Positions 1 to 6,263 of a stretch of DNA of 6,661 nt are shown here, in pieces (within the stretch, counting starts at the first letter, position 1; every line of letters begins with the position of its first letter). The notes beneath the pieces are model-generated. The model searched no databases. It was not told the origin of the DNA and was given only the letters and a program-made list of their open reading frames with translations. The translations under genes were made by a program, and so were the position numbers. The stretch is from JAPLDP01 sp964628285 (GTDB taxonomy: Bacteria; Bacteroidota; Bacteroidia; Bacteroidales; JAGONC01): positions 1 through 6,661 of the forward strand of contig CAZVNP010000094.1 in assembly GCA_964628285.1 (NCBI GenBank). Direction: 5' to 3'.

Positions 1-90
1 AATAATTGGCATGACGGCATTTATTTGGTGAGACTAACAGGTGACGGTAAAGTAATTGATAGTCAAAAACTGACAATAGTGAATCATTGA
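1..90 (+). CDS. C-terminal end of a secreted protein with a type IX secretion sorting tail (partial, 5' end outside window)
   Basis: Frame 1 is open from the first base to a TGA at 88-90 and gives 29 residues ending in GIYLVRLTGDGKVIDSQKL and then TIVNH. The pattern of Gly-Ile-Tyr, alternating hydrophobics (YLVRL), a Gly-Asp-Gly turn and a closing Lys-containing strand is typical of the last strands of the type A C-terminal domain (Por secretion sorting domain) of Bacteroidota type IX secretion substrates. That domain directs the protein through the outer membrane and is normally removed by the sortase PorU on the surface. Nothing can be said about the cargo, because the rest of the gene lies outside the window. 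The 247 bp to the next gene and the lack of shared function suggest it is not in the kinase operon. No convincing terminator follows; only a 4-bp GGTT/AACC hairpin is present near 109-120. The short fragment limits certainty. Confidence 0.7.
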   Translation, partial: NNWHDGIYLVRLTGDGKVIDSQKLTIVNH

Positions 91-171
91 GACTTAAGAT
101 ATGGCCAGGGTTCAAAAACCAGTATTTACCTTTTAAACAGTCATTTGGAAGGTGAGACCATGAAATGGTTC

Positions 172-262
172 CACCTCCTGCTACCAAGCCCGCGTTCGTT
201 CACCTGTGGCGAACTCCGAGGGACGTCGCCTCACTCCGTTCGGTTCCGCTTCCCGTCTCCCC
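172..262. other. GC-rich intergenic island, possible dispersed repeat or relic
   Basis: The gap 91-336 contains no gene I can support. Its middle differs sharply from its sides: by hand count 181-260 is about 65% G+C, against about 35% for 91-150 and about 33% for 271-336. The patch holds short inverted repeats: GTTCG (194-198) with CGAAC (210-214), and GAGG (218-221) with CCTC (229-232) around the palindrome GACGTC (222-227). The edges are abrupt, as in an inserted repeat unit. An ATG at 160 opens a 43-codon frame ending at 291 and preceded by GGAAGG. Its product is Pro/Ser/Arg-rich and unlike a normal small protein, so I treat it as non-coding. Whether the patch is repeated elsewhere cannot be seen from one copy. 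Confidence 0.35.
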
Positions 263-336
263 AACTTATCCCTACTGTTGACATTTATTAACCTTTGAAT
301 GAAATCATTGCGGGGAAATGACGTTTATATTAGGAT

Positions 337-2847
337 ATGACAAACAGGGAAAACTACCGTTTTGAACGTCTTGCCACCATCCTGCTGCTGCTGGCTTTTG
401 TCCTCGTGGTCATCACGGGTATCCTGTCGTTCACCAGGCTTAACAGGATCATCTTTACCGTCAACAGGTTGCTGCATCCCGACCATGACCTCATCATGGT
501 CAAGGAAATATACAATGACCTTAATCGGGCCGAAAGCTACGTTAAATCATACGCCTTGTCAAAAAACGAGGATGATATGGCGCAATACAATGACCTTGCT
601 GACCGGACCAATGCCAGGATGAGAAGACTCCGCAAAGTGCCGGATAGCGACAGTATCCCCGCTTCATTTTATGATACGCTGGATGTGCTGGTGAAAGAAA
701 AGATCAATATCCTGGACCTTCTGTTGATCGTCAATAACCAATTCCCTGTGGCACAAGCCATGGATGAGGTCATGAAAAACATTTCGTCGGAGAATAAGGC
801 AGCCGCGACGGTAAGCGATAAGGTGGCCGACACTGCCAAAGCGGCCAGGGTGACGAAAAAGGATAATTTCTTCAGAAGGCTGTTTTCGAAAAAAGAACGA
901 AAAAACGATCAGGCGGGTAACTCCATCCCCATCCCAAAACCTTCCGTCCCCGTGCTGACATTGGATCAGATCAGCGAACAGGTCCAGAAGGCAGAGCAGA
1001 ATGCCATAACACGCGAACAATACCTCAGGGAGCAGGAGTTGAAGCTGTATCAGGATGATAAGGTCATTACGGAGAGGCTGATGAAAATGATCGGGGATCT
1101 CGAGATACGGTCTGTCAACAACCTGAAGCATAACACGGAGGCGGCCGAAAAAGAGGCGGCAGAGGTGAAACTGATCATACAATCGTTCGGCATCGCATCG
1201 TTGTTTCTTTTGCTTCTTGCCGGCGGGGTGATATTCCTCTATGTGAAAAGGAACAACGAGTACCGCATCATCCTGAAAAAGGCCAGGAGCGATGCCGAAG
1301 AGCTGGCACAGGCCAAACAACGGTTGCTGGCCAACATGAGCCATGAGATCAAAACGCCGATGAACATCATCTCCGGCTATCTCCGGCAGATACTGGGGAG
1401 CCCTTTGGATGCAGGGCTTCATGACCGGCTTGTGATCGTGAAAAAATCCTCCGATCATCTGCTACATCTTCTGAATGACCTGCTTGACCTCTCGAGGCTC
1501 CAGGCCGACAAGATGAATCTTGTAGCCGTTGATTTCCGGCCTGTCGACCTCCTCAACGATATCTATCTCTGGTTCAATCCTGCTGCCGGCGACAAGCATC
1601 TCCGGTTGATCCTGGATACTGCTGACGACCTGCCCGGAGTCCTCCATGGCGACCCGGTGCGGCTGAGGCAGATACTGTTCAATCTGGTCAGCAATGCCAT
1701 CAAATTCACCGACCAGGGCACCGTCACCATCAGGGCATATCCCGGTGAAGAAAGGTACGACAAGAGGATCATCGTCTTTGAAGTCGCTGACACAGGTAGA
1801 GGCATCGTTAAGGAAGATATGGAGAGGATCTTTTCCGAATTTGAGCAGGGCAGGGCAGAGGCAGGCAAAACGGAAGGTTCCGGCCTCGGGCTCGCCATCA
1901 CCACCCGGCTCATCGAGCTTCACGGAGGGTCAATAAAAGTGGATAGCCATCCCGGGGAAGGATCGACGTTCAGGGTAGAAATACCCTTTCAGGAGGGCAA
2001 AGATAACGGCGGTGACGGTGAGACCGTTTATACTGCAGGAACAGAAATCCTCGCGGGGAAAAAAGTGCTCATAGCAGATGATGAAGCATACAACAGGAGC
2101 CTGTTACGTCTCATCCTGGAGAAATACCGTTGCGACGTGTCGGAGGCATCTGCAGGGAAGGACGCGGTACAAATGGCAGCCGTGGTGGGAGCGGATATCA
2201 TCCTCATGGATATCCGGATGCCGGGGCTAAACGGCCCCGAAGCCGCGGCGGAAATAAGGAAGCAGGCGGAAAAGAACGGACAATCGATCCCCGTCATCGC
2301 CTTGTGTGCCGACCCGTCAGCCGAAGATCAGGATAAGCTGCTCCATAGTGGCATCGTGGCCTGCCTGGCCAAGACATTTGAGGAAGATGAACTCATCAGG
2401 ATGATCGCACACCATTTGCAAAAACGGGTTGCTCATCATACGGGTGTGACGGCAACCCACGAGGCTTCCCTTACCCCGGAATTAAAAAAGAAGAGCACGG
2501 TGTCTCCCATATATGATCTGACCGCTCTTCGAAACAGTTGCAACGGGAACATGAAATTCTTCGATGAAATGATACAGATGTTCCTCGAAGATACCGGCAA
2601 TGCTTTGACGGACATTGAAAGGCAAATCGGGAACAAGGAATGGCATGATGTGGCCGAACTGGCTCATAAGATCAGCGCCCCATGCAGGCATCTGAAGGCG
2701 GATATCCTCTACCGGCAACTGAAAATGATGGAACAGCAGTCGGAATCCGAAGACGGCCGTCACCTGCTCGGAGAGTCGCTCAGACAGGCCAGGCACGAAT
2801 TTGAACTCATCCGGGAAGATATCCTTAACTATCAGAAACTCAAATAA
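337..2847 (+). CDS. Membrane hybrid sensor histidine kinase with receiver and Hpt domains
   Basis: An 836-residue inner-membrane sensor that should autophosphorylate and pass phosphate internally through a receiver to a C-terminal Hpt domain. TM helix 1 spans about residues 12-32 and TM helix 2 about 283-303; between them lies a 250-residue extracytoplasmic region, largely helical and charged. HisKA follows (about 325-390, phospho-acceptor H336 in SHEIKTP). The HATPase domain (about 433-552) has the N box N449..N453, G1 box DTGRG (485-489), F box F499/F502 and G2 box GSGLGL (514-519). REC (about 575-692) has acidic D581/D582, phospho-acceptor D625 and K679, but Cys657 stands where Thr/Ser is usual and Thr680 follows the Lys where Pro is usual. 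Hpt (about 727-830) has H777 in LAHKI. The sensor region carries a basic stretch (174-189) followed by a Pro-rich linker, and I recognise no named ligand domain in it. The response regulator gene starts 9 bp after the stop, so the pair should be co-transcribed. The ATG is preceded by TAGGAT, only a weak ribosome-binding signal, as is common in Bacteroidota. The kinase assignment is very secure; the signal is unknown. Confidence 0.95.
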   Translation: MTNRENYRFERLATILLLLAFVLVVITGILSFTRLNRIIFTVNRLLHPDHDLIMVKEIYNDLNRAESYVKSYALSKNEDDMAQYNDLADRTNARMRRLRKVPDSDSIPASFYDTLDVLVKEKINILDLLLIVNNQFPVAQAMDEVMKNISSENKAAATVSDKVADTAKAARVTKKDNFFRRLFSKKERKNDQAGNSIPIPKPSVPVLTLDQISEQVQKAEQNAITREQYLREQELKLYQDDKVITERLMKMIGDLEIRSVNNLKHNTEAAEKEAAEVKLIIQSFGIASLFLLLLAGGVIFLYVKRNNEYRIILKKARSDAEELAQAKQRLLANMSHEIKTPMNIISGYLRQILGSPLDAGLHDRLVIVKKSSDHLLHLLNDLLDLSRLQADKMNLVAVDFRPVDLLNDIYLWFNPAAGDKHLRLILDTADDLPGVLHGDPVRLRQILFNLVSNAIKFTDQGTVTIRAYPGEERYDKRIIVFEVADTGRGIVKEDMERIFSEFEQGRAEAGKTEGSGLGLAITTRLIELHGGSIKVDSHPGEGSTFRVEIPFQEGKDNGGDGETVYTAGTEILAGKKVLIADDEAYNRSLLRLILEKYRCDVSEASAGKDAVQMAAVVGADIILMDIRMPGLNGPEAAAEIRKQAEKNGQSIPVIALCADPSAEDQDKLLHSGIVACLAKTFEEDELIRMIAHHLQKRVAHHTGVTATHEASLTPELKKKSTVSPIYDLTALRNSCNGNMKFFDEMIQMFLEDTGNALTDIERQIGNKEWHDVAELAHKISAPCRHLKADILYRQLKMMEQQSESEDGRHLLGESLRQARHEFELIREDILNYQKLK

Positions 2848-2856
2848 TCCAGCACT

Positions 2857-4197
2857 ATGCAAAAAGATCATTTCAGGATCTTTGTCGTCGAGGACAATGA
2901 ATGGTACAACCGGCTTTTAGTTCATTATCTGACCCTGGATCCGGAGTTTGAAGTCAGTAGCTTTTATAACGGCGGTGATCTGCTTAAGAATCTTCATGAT
3001 TCGCCTGATGTCATCACCATTGATTACCGTCTGCCCGACATGAACGGAAGGGATCTGCTCCGGAAGATCCGTGAGAAGGATGATCCGGCTGAGGTGATCG
3101 TGATCTCGGAACAGGAGGATATCCAGACGGCGCTGGATCTCATGAAGGAAGGCGCTTTTGAGTATCTGGTCAAGAACGATGAGATACAGGCCAGGTTGAA
3201 CCATGCCATCGGCAAGATCAGGCAAAATGCGGGGTTGAAGACACGTATCCGGGCGCTGGAGAAAGAAGTGGGTGCCCGTTATGGATTTGAGCAGGTCGTC
3301 ACAGGTAAGAGCCCGGCGATGGCAAGGGTGCTGGAGCTAATGAAAAAGGCGGCCGACAATAACATCACGGTCACCATCACCGGCGATACGGGCACAGGCA
3401 AGGAGATGGTGGCCAAGGCCATCCATTATAACTCACGGCGCAGGGATAAGCCGTTTGTCGCCGTGAACATGAGCGCCATTCCGCCGGAATTGTTCGAGAG
3501 CGAATTTTTCGGACATGAAAAAGGCGCTTACACTGGCGCCATTGCCCGGCGCAAAGGCAAATTTGAAGAAGCCGGCGATGGCACCCTTTTCCTGGACGAG
3601 ATCCTCGACACCGACATTAATTTTCAGCCCAAGCTTCTTCGCGCCCTTCAGGAGCACGAAATAACACGTGTGGGCAGCAATGAAGTCGTGAAGATAAATT
3701 GCCGCCTCATCGTCGCCAGCAACCGCAACCTTCAAAAGGAGGTCGACAAGGGTAATTTCAGGGAAGACCTTTATTACCGCCTCTTCGGCCTGCCCATCGA
3801 TTTGCCGCCGTTGCGCGAAAGAGGAGGTGACATCCCGCTTCTTGCAAACCATTTTATCGATGGTTACTGCCATGAAAATAAAGTCACCTTGAAAATGCTG
3901 TCCCCTGAAGCCCTGAACCGCCTGTTGAGCTATTCATGGCCCGGCAATGTGAGAGAGCTGAAGTCGGTGATAGAACTGGCTCTCATTCTCGGAACAGGCC
4001 CCGCCATCGAAGCAGGCGATATCCTTTTTAGCCGCTCCGACATACTGAACGACATGGTTTCAGAGGAGATGACCCTGAGAAACTACAATAAAAAGATACT
4101 GGATATCTATCTGAATAAATACCAGCACAACATTCCTTTCGTCGCACGGAAACTTGGGATCAGCCAGGCTACAGTCTATCGCATGATGAAAGGATGA
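2857..4197 (+). CDS. Sigma-54-dependent response regulator, NtrC family (REC-AAA+-Fis HTH)
   Basis: A 446-residue cytoplasmic transcription activator and the natural partner of the kinase 9 bp upstream. REC (about 6-120) has acidic E12/D13, phospho-acceptor D56, S84 and K106. After a linker helix, the AAA+ domain (about 145-375) shows Walker A GDTGTGK (176-182), the sigma-54-contacting loop as GAYTGA (223-228; Tyr for Phe is a common variant), Walker B LFLDE (244-248), FREDLYYRL with candidate arginine fingers R302/R308, the LPPLRER motif and the WPGNVREL sensor II segment (361-368). The C-terminal Fis-type helix-turn-helix occupies about 405-445, with recognition helix near SQATVYRMMK. All parts needed to remodel sigma-54 holoenzyme by ATP hydrolysis are intact and the length is normal for the family. 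The ATG at 2857 is the first in frame after the kinase stop and puts the REC domain at the usual distance. Its binding sites may be the paired palindromes just after its own stop (4213-4247). The regulon is not known from sequence. Confidence 0.95.
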   Translation: MQKDHFRIFVVEDNEWYNRLLVHYLTLDPEFEVSSFYNGGDLLKNLHDSPDVITIDYRLPDMNGRDLLRKIREKDDPAEVIVISEQEDIQTALDLMKEGAFEYLVKNDEIQARLNHAIGKIRQNAGLKTRIRALEKEVGARYGFEQVVTGKSPAMARVLELMKKAADNNITVTITGDTGTGKEMVAKAIHYNSRRRDKPFVAVNMSAIPPELFESEFFGHEKGAYTGAIARRKGKFEEAGDGTLFLDEILDTDINFQPKLLRALQEHEITRVGSNEVVKINCRLIVASNRNLQKEVDKGNFREDLYYRLFGLPIDLPPLRERGGDIPLLANHFIDGYCHENKVTLKMLSPEALNRLLSYSWPGNVRELKSVIELALILGTGPAIEAGDILFSRSDILNDMVSEEMTLRNYNKKILDIYLNKYQHNIPFVARKLGISQATVYRMMKG

Positions 4198-4212
4198 TGT
4201 TCAGAATCACGG

Positions 4213-4247
4213 TTTCTCATTTTGAGAAAAATCCTCTCAAAGTGAGA
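4213..4247. promoter_or_regulatory. Two tandem TCTCA-N3-TGAGA palindromes, candidate activator binding sites
   Basis: Element 1 is TCTCATTTTGAGA at 4215-4227, with dyad symmetry extending to TTTCTCATTTTGAGAAA (4213-4229). Element 2 is TCTCAAAGTGAGA at 4235-4247. Each is a 5-nt inverted repeat around 3 nt, and the centres (4221 and 4241) are 20 bp apart, about two helical turns, so bound dimers would face the same side. This is the usual form of an NtrC-family upstream activating sequence. The element lies 18 bp after the regulator's stop and about 185-215 bp before the next start codon, a suitable enhancer distance. The two elements also pair with each other: 13 positions, one a T.G wobble, around a 7-nt loop. 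An RNA hairpin or terminator is therefore an alternative, but no T-run follows (TAAATCACC). Direct observation for the repeats; function is inferred. Confidence 0.6.
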
Positions 4248-4300
4248 TAAATCACCTCTTTCCATTGCAGATTATCGTATTGATTTCCAACCTCATACGC

Positions 4301-4327
4301 TTGATGTTATGCCCGGGCATACTATTG
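4301..4327 (+). promoter_or_regulatory. Weak candidate Bacteroidota promoter (-33 TTG, -7 TACTATTG)
   Basis: TTG at 4301-4303 and TACTATTG at 4320-4327 resemble the Bacteroidota housekeeping boxes (TTTG near -33, TAnnTTTG near -7), with one mismatch in the -7 box. Spacing from G to G is 24 bp against about 26 expected. Transcription from here would start near 4334 and give a leader of about 95 nt for the gene at 4431. The 14-bp palindrome 4308-4321 fills the spacer, which would suit an operator. Short A/T-rich motifs like these arise easily by chance, so support is weak. Confidence 0.25.
4308..4321. promoter_or_regulatory. Perfect 14-bp palindrome TATGCCCGGGCATA, candidate operator
   Basis: TATGCCC (4308-4314) is the exact reverse complement of GGGCATA (4315-4321), with no spacer. 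It is G+C-rich in its core inside an otherwise A/T-leaning intergenic region, between the tandem palindromes and the start of the coiled-coil protein gene. An uninterrupted DNA palindrome suggests a site for a dimeric protein rather than an RNA hairpin, because there is no loop. No protein can be named. Confidence 0.4.
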
Positions 4328-4359
4328 GTAGTCACTCTGGCCGAATTTTTCAAAGATCA

Positions 4360-4369
4360 TTACCGGTAA
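4360..4369. promoter_or_regulatory. Perfect 10-bp palindrome TTACCGGTAA
   Basis: TTACC (4360-4364) is the exact complement of GGTAA (4365-4369), 61 bp before the start codon at 4431. It is the third kind of dyad in the same 233-bp gap. It may be a minor operator or chance; a 10-bp palindrome alone is weak evidence. Confidence 0.25.
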
Positions 4370-4430
4370 AATGTCACAGCGGTAGATGAGCAATAAAATT
4401 TTCAATATCAACTTTTTAAATTATTAAACC

Positions 4431-5390
4431 ATGGAAGAAATGGAAATCAAGAGAAGATCGACGATGTCCTTAGGATTAGCATTGGTCATCATGATTGTGA
4501 TCGCCCTGGCCGGAGGCCTTGCTTTTATTTTGGAACACCATGCGGGAGTGAAAAAATTAACCGCATCGGAGCAGGTGCTGGCAGAGCAAAAGGAACAGGT
4601 GGCGGCCACTTTTGACAGGATTGAGCAAAACCTGGCAAGCATACGCCAGTATGAAAGCATGATCTCCCAGCAGATAGCGGGACCTGAAATCAACAGCAAC
4701 ATGGGACCTGAAGAGAAAATCCAGAACGAGATCAATTATATCAAAGATCTGCTGGACGAGAACAACAAGATGATTGCGAGCCTTAACACCGAGATTCAGA
4801 AGAAAGATTCACGCATTGCGGCCTACCGCAAGGATGTGGCGAATCTGGAGAAGAAGGTTGCCGGGTTTCAAAGCCAGCTTGATGAGCTGATAGCCGAGAG
4901 AGATGCATTTAAAACTAAATATGACAGTACGTTGACGATTAAGAACAACCTGGATGACCAGGTAGGACAGCTTAACCATGATATTGCCGCCAAAAGCGGT
5001 ATCATTGCGGATCAGCAGGGCCAACTGGCGCGGCAGGACACCTCGCTGCATACGGCCTATTATATCGTCGGTACTTATAAAAATTTGTATTCCGGTAATA
5101 TCCTGGAGAAGGAGGGAGGATTCCTTGGAATTAACAGGGTGAAAACACTGACAGGAAATCCTGATCCGTCATTATTCAAAAAGATTGACACCAGGGCATT
5201 GCATGAAATCCCTCTGAATGCCAAACACTGGGAGGTGGTTACCGGCCAGGATCCGTCTTCTTATAAGGTGACTGTACAAAGCGACGTTGCCAAAACTCTC
5301 ACTATCACCGATCCAAAAGTTTTTTGGGCCAAGTCGAATTATTTGGTGATTGTTGTGCGGGGGAATGAACAATTGGCATCGGCGAAGTGA
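4431..5390 (+). CDS. Membrane-anchored periplasmic coiled-coil protein with Cbp1-like C-terminal domain
   Basis: A 319-residue protein. The short N-terminus with K7 R8 R9 precedes one hydrophobic helix (about 13-34), so by the positive-inside rule the rest faces the periplasm. No lipobox Cys follows the helix, so it looks like a signal anchor. Residues about 45-205 are Glu/Lys/Gln-rich with leucine/isoleucine heptads and should form a long coiled coil. The C-terminal domain (about 207-312) begins TAYYIVGTYKNL and runs through GGFLG, an SSYKV strand and a final FWAKSNYLVIVV segment. From memory this matches the Bacteroides proteins annotated as Cbp1-family collagen-binding adhesins, which I recall as lipoproteins; no search was possible. 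Collagen binding should not be assumed, and a structural envelope role is equally possible. The ATG at 4431 has an A/T-rich leader without Shine-Dalgarno; ATGs at 4440 and 4464 are alternatives, but the last would remove the positive charges. It forms a single-gene unit between a palindrome-rich region and a strong terminator, and is a likely target of the adjacent regulator (inference). Confidence 0.8.
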   Translation: MEEMEIKRRSTMSLGLALVIMIVIALAGGLAFILEHHAGVKKLTASEQVLAEQKEQVAATFDRIEQNLASIRQYESMISQQIAGPEINSNMGPEEKIQNEINYIKDLLDENNKMIASLNTEIQKKDSRIAAYRKDVANLEKKVAGFQSQLDELIAERDAFKTKYDSTLTIKNNLDDQVGQLNHDIAAKSGIIADQQGQLARQDTSLHTAYYIVGTYKNLYSGNILEKEGGFLGINRVKTLTGNPDPSLFKKIDTRALHEIPLNAKHWEVVTGQDPSSYKVTVQSDVAKTLTITDPKVFWAKSNYLVIVVRGNEQLASAK

Positions 5391-5405
5391 TTTATATATA
5401 ATCCC

Positions 5406-5433
5406 GGGTGACGGGTGACCGTCACCCCTTTTT
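5406..5433 (+). terminator. Intrinsic terminator after the coiled-coil protein gene
   Basis: GGGTGACGG (5406-5414) pairs perfectly with CCGTCACCC (5419-5427) around the tetraloop GTGA, a GNRA-type loop. One C and then TTTTT (5429-5433) follow. It begins 15 nt after the stop at 5388-5390. On the opposite strand the stem is followed by GGGATTATA rather than a T-run, so it should act mainly on plus-strand transcripts. It separates the gene from the convergent lipoprotein gene ending at 5444. Confidence 0.9.
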
Positions 5434-5443
5434 AAACGAATCA

Positions 5444-6259
5444 TCATGGTATAAACGCAACTATCCGCAACGGCGCTCCGCTGCCGTCCCTGATCTTCAT
5501 GGGGAAAGCCATGATCCAGAAGCCTTTGGGCGGAAGCCGGTCGAGGTGGGCCAGGTTTTCATAGCCTGTGATGTTGGCAGGGTAAAGGATGCGGTGAGTC
5601 ATGAAGTCTTTGGACTGGCCATAGTCGATGCTGGGCGTGTCGAGGCCTACAGCCAGAATCTTGCGGTTGTCGACAAGCCATTGCGCAGCGCCGGGATCGA
5701 TTCCCGGAAAGTGAAGATTCTCAACACCCTCCTGGTCCGTCAGAGTTGTGCCTATGTATTTTTCTTTGTCGGGATAATATTTCCAGAAACCGGTATTGAA
5801 CAAGATGATCGCATTGTAGGGGATGCGGCCATTCTGTCTTTCCCACTCCTGCAAGTCGCCGGCAGTGATCCTGTAATCACGGTCGGCGGCGGCTTTCTGT
5901 GAGACGTCTATCAACACTCCCTCGCCTGTGAGACGCTCCACAGGTATCTTCTCAACACTGTTTCCTCCCTGTGCGAAATGAATGGGCGCATCGAAATGCG
6001 TCCCGCCATGCTCTTCGGCACTGAATTTAAAAGATGAGTAATAGTATCCTTTATCGTTGATGCCTGCGAAGACCGTATCATGCCTGAACGGCACATTCGT
6101 CGGCCAGTAGACTGACTGTTCGTCGAAGGCCCAGGTCAGGTCGATCCATTGGCCGTTTCCCAGGACAGCCAGGGGATCTTTCCGTTGACTGCAACCTGCA
6201 GCCAGTAAGAGAAAGATCACAATAAAAGTAGTTCTGCTCATTTTGAATCTTTTTACCAT
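5444..6259 (-). CDS. Cyclase-family (kynurenine formamidase-like) metal hydrolase, predicted lipoprotein
   Basis: A 271-residue protein of the cyclase fold (PF04199), whose members are metal-dependent amidohydrolases such as bacterial kynurenine formamidase KynB and isatin hydrolase. The signature HGGTHFDAPIHF runs from H84 to F95, with H84, H88 and D90 the expected metal ligands and H94 conserved. A second pair, H222 (in THRILY) and E234 (in YENL), has the 12-residue spacing seen in KynB. The site therefore looks intact, but the substrate cannot be assigned and no tryptophan-catabolic gene is nearby. The N-terminus is basic, then hydrophobic (about 10-22), ending AAGC with C23 the probable lipidated residue; residue -3 is Ala rather than the usual Leu. 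That places the enzyme in the envelope, whereas KynB is cytoplasmic. Two starts are possible: M1 (6259), preceded by GTC, and M7 (6241), preceded by an A-rich stretch and AAA. M7 fits Bacteroidota start context better and still leaves a good signal peptide. It lies downstream of the cupin on the same strand, with a 141-bp gap. Confidence 0.9.
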   Translation of the reverse strand: MVKRFKMSRTTFIVIFLLLAAGCSQRKDPLAVLGNGQWIDLTWAFDEQSVYWPTNVPFRHDTVFAGINDKGYYYSSFKFSAEEHGGTHFDAPIHFAQGGNSVEKIPVERLTGEGVLIDVSQKAAADRDYRITAGDLQEWERQNGRIPYNAIILFNTGFWKYYPDKEKYIGTTLTDQEGVENLHFPGIDPGAAQWLVDNRKILAVGLDTPSIDYGQSKDFMTHRILYPANITGYENLAHLDRLPPKGFWIMAFPMKIRDGSGAPLRIVAFIP

Positions 6260-6263
6260 GACA

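Noticed and set aside
109..120. GGTTCAAAAACC resembling a tRNA T-arm
   Set aside because: Only a 4-bp stem, with no matching acceptor, D or anticodon arms nearby.
160..291. 43-codon plus-strand frame MKWFHLLLPSPRS... in the GC-rich island
   Set aside because: It has a possible ribosome site, but the Pro/Ser/Arg-rich composition follows the G+C-rich DNA and there is no domain or hydrophobic pattern. More likely translated repeat DNA.
290..297. AACCTTTG as a -7 box for the kinase operon
   Set aside because: Seven of eight positions resemble TAnnTTTG and a 30-40 nt leader would result, but no TTG lies at the expected -33 distance.
664..1458. 264-codon open frame on the minus strand inside the kinase gene
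   Set aside because: It lies wholly antisense to a clear, well-conserved kinase. Its His/Leu/Phe/Gln-rich product resembles no family and it has no start signal of its own.
1462..1923. Minus-strand open frame opposite the kinase ATPase domain
   Set aside because: Antisense shadow of conserved catalytic motifs; its product has no recognisable domain.
3433..3873. Minus-strand open frame opposite the AAA+ domain
   Set aside because: Antisense to Walker and GAYTGA motifs that are clearly coding on the plus strand.
4213..4247. Simple intrinsic terminator of the kinase-regulator operon
   Set aside because: The stem is good, but no T-run follows and each half is itself symmetric, which fits protein-binding sites better. 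Not fully excluded.
5408..5902. 164-codon plus-strand open frame overlapping the terminator and the lipoprotein gene
   Set aside because: It starts inside the terminator hairpin and is antisense to the cyclase-family metal-site region, which is clearly coding on the minus strand.
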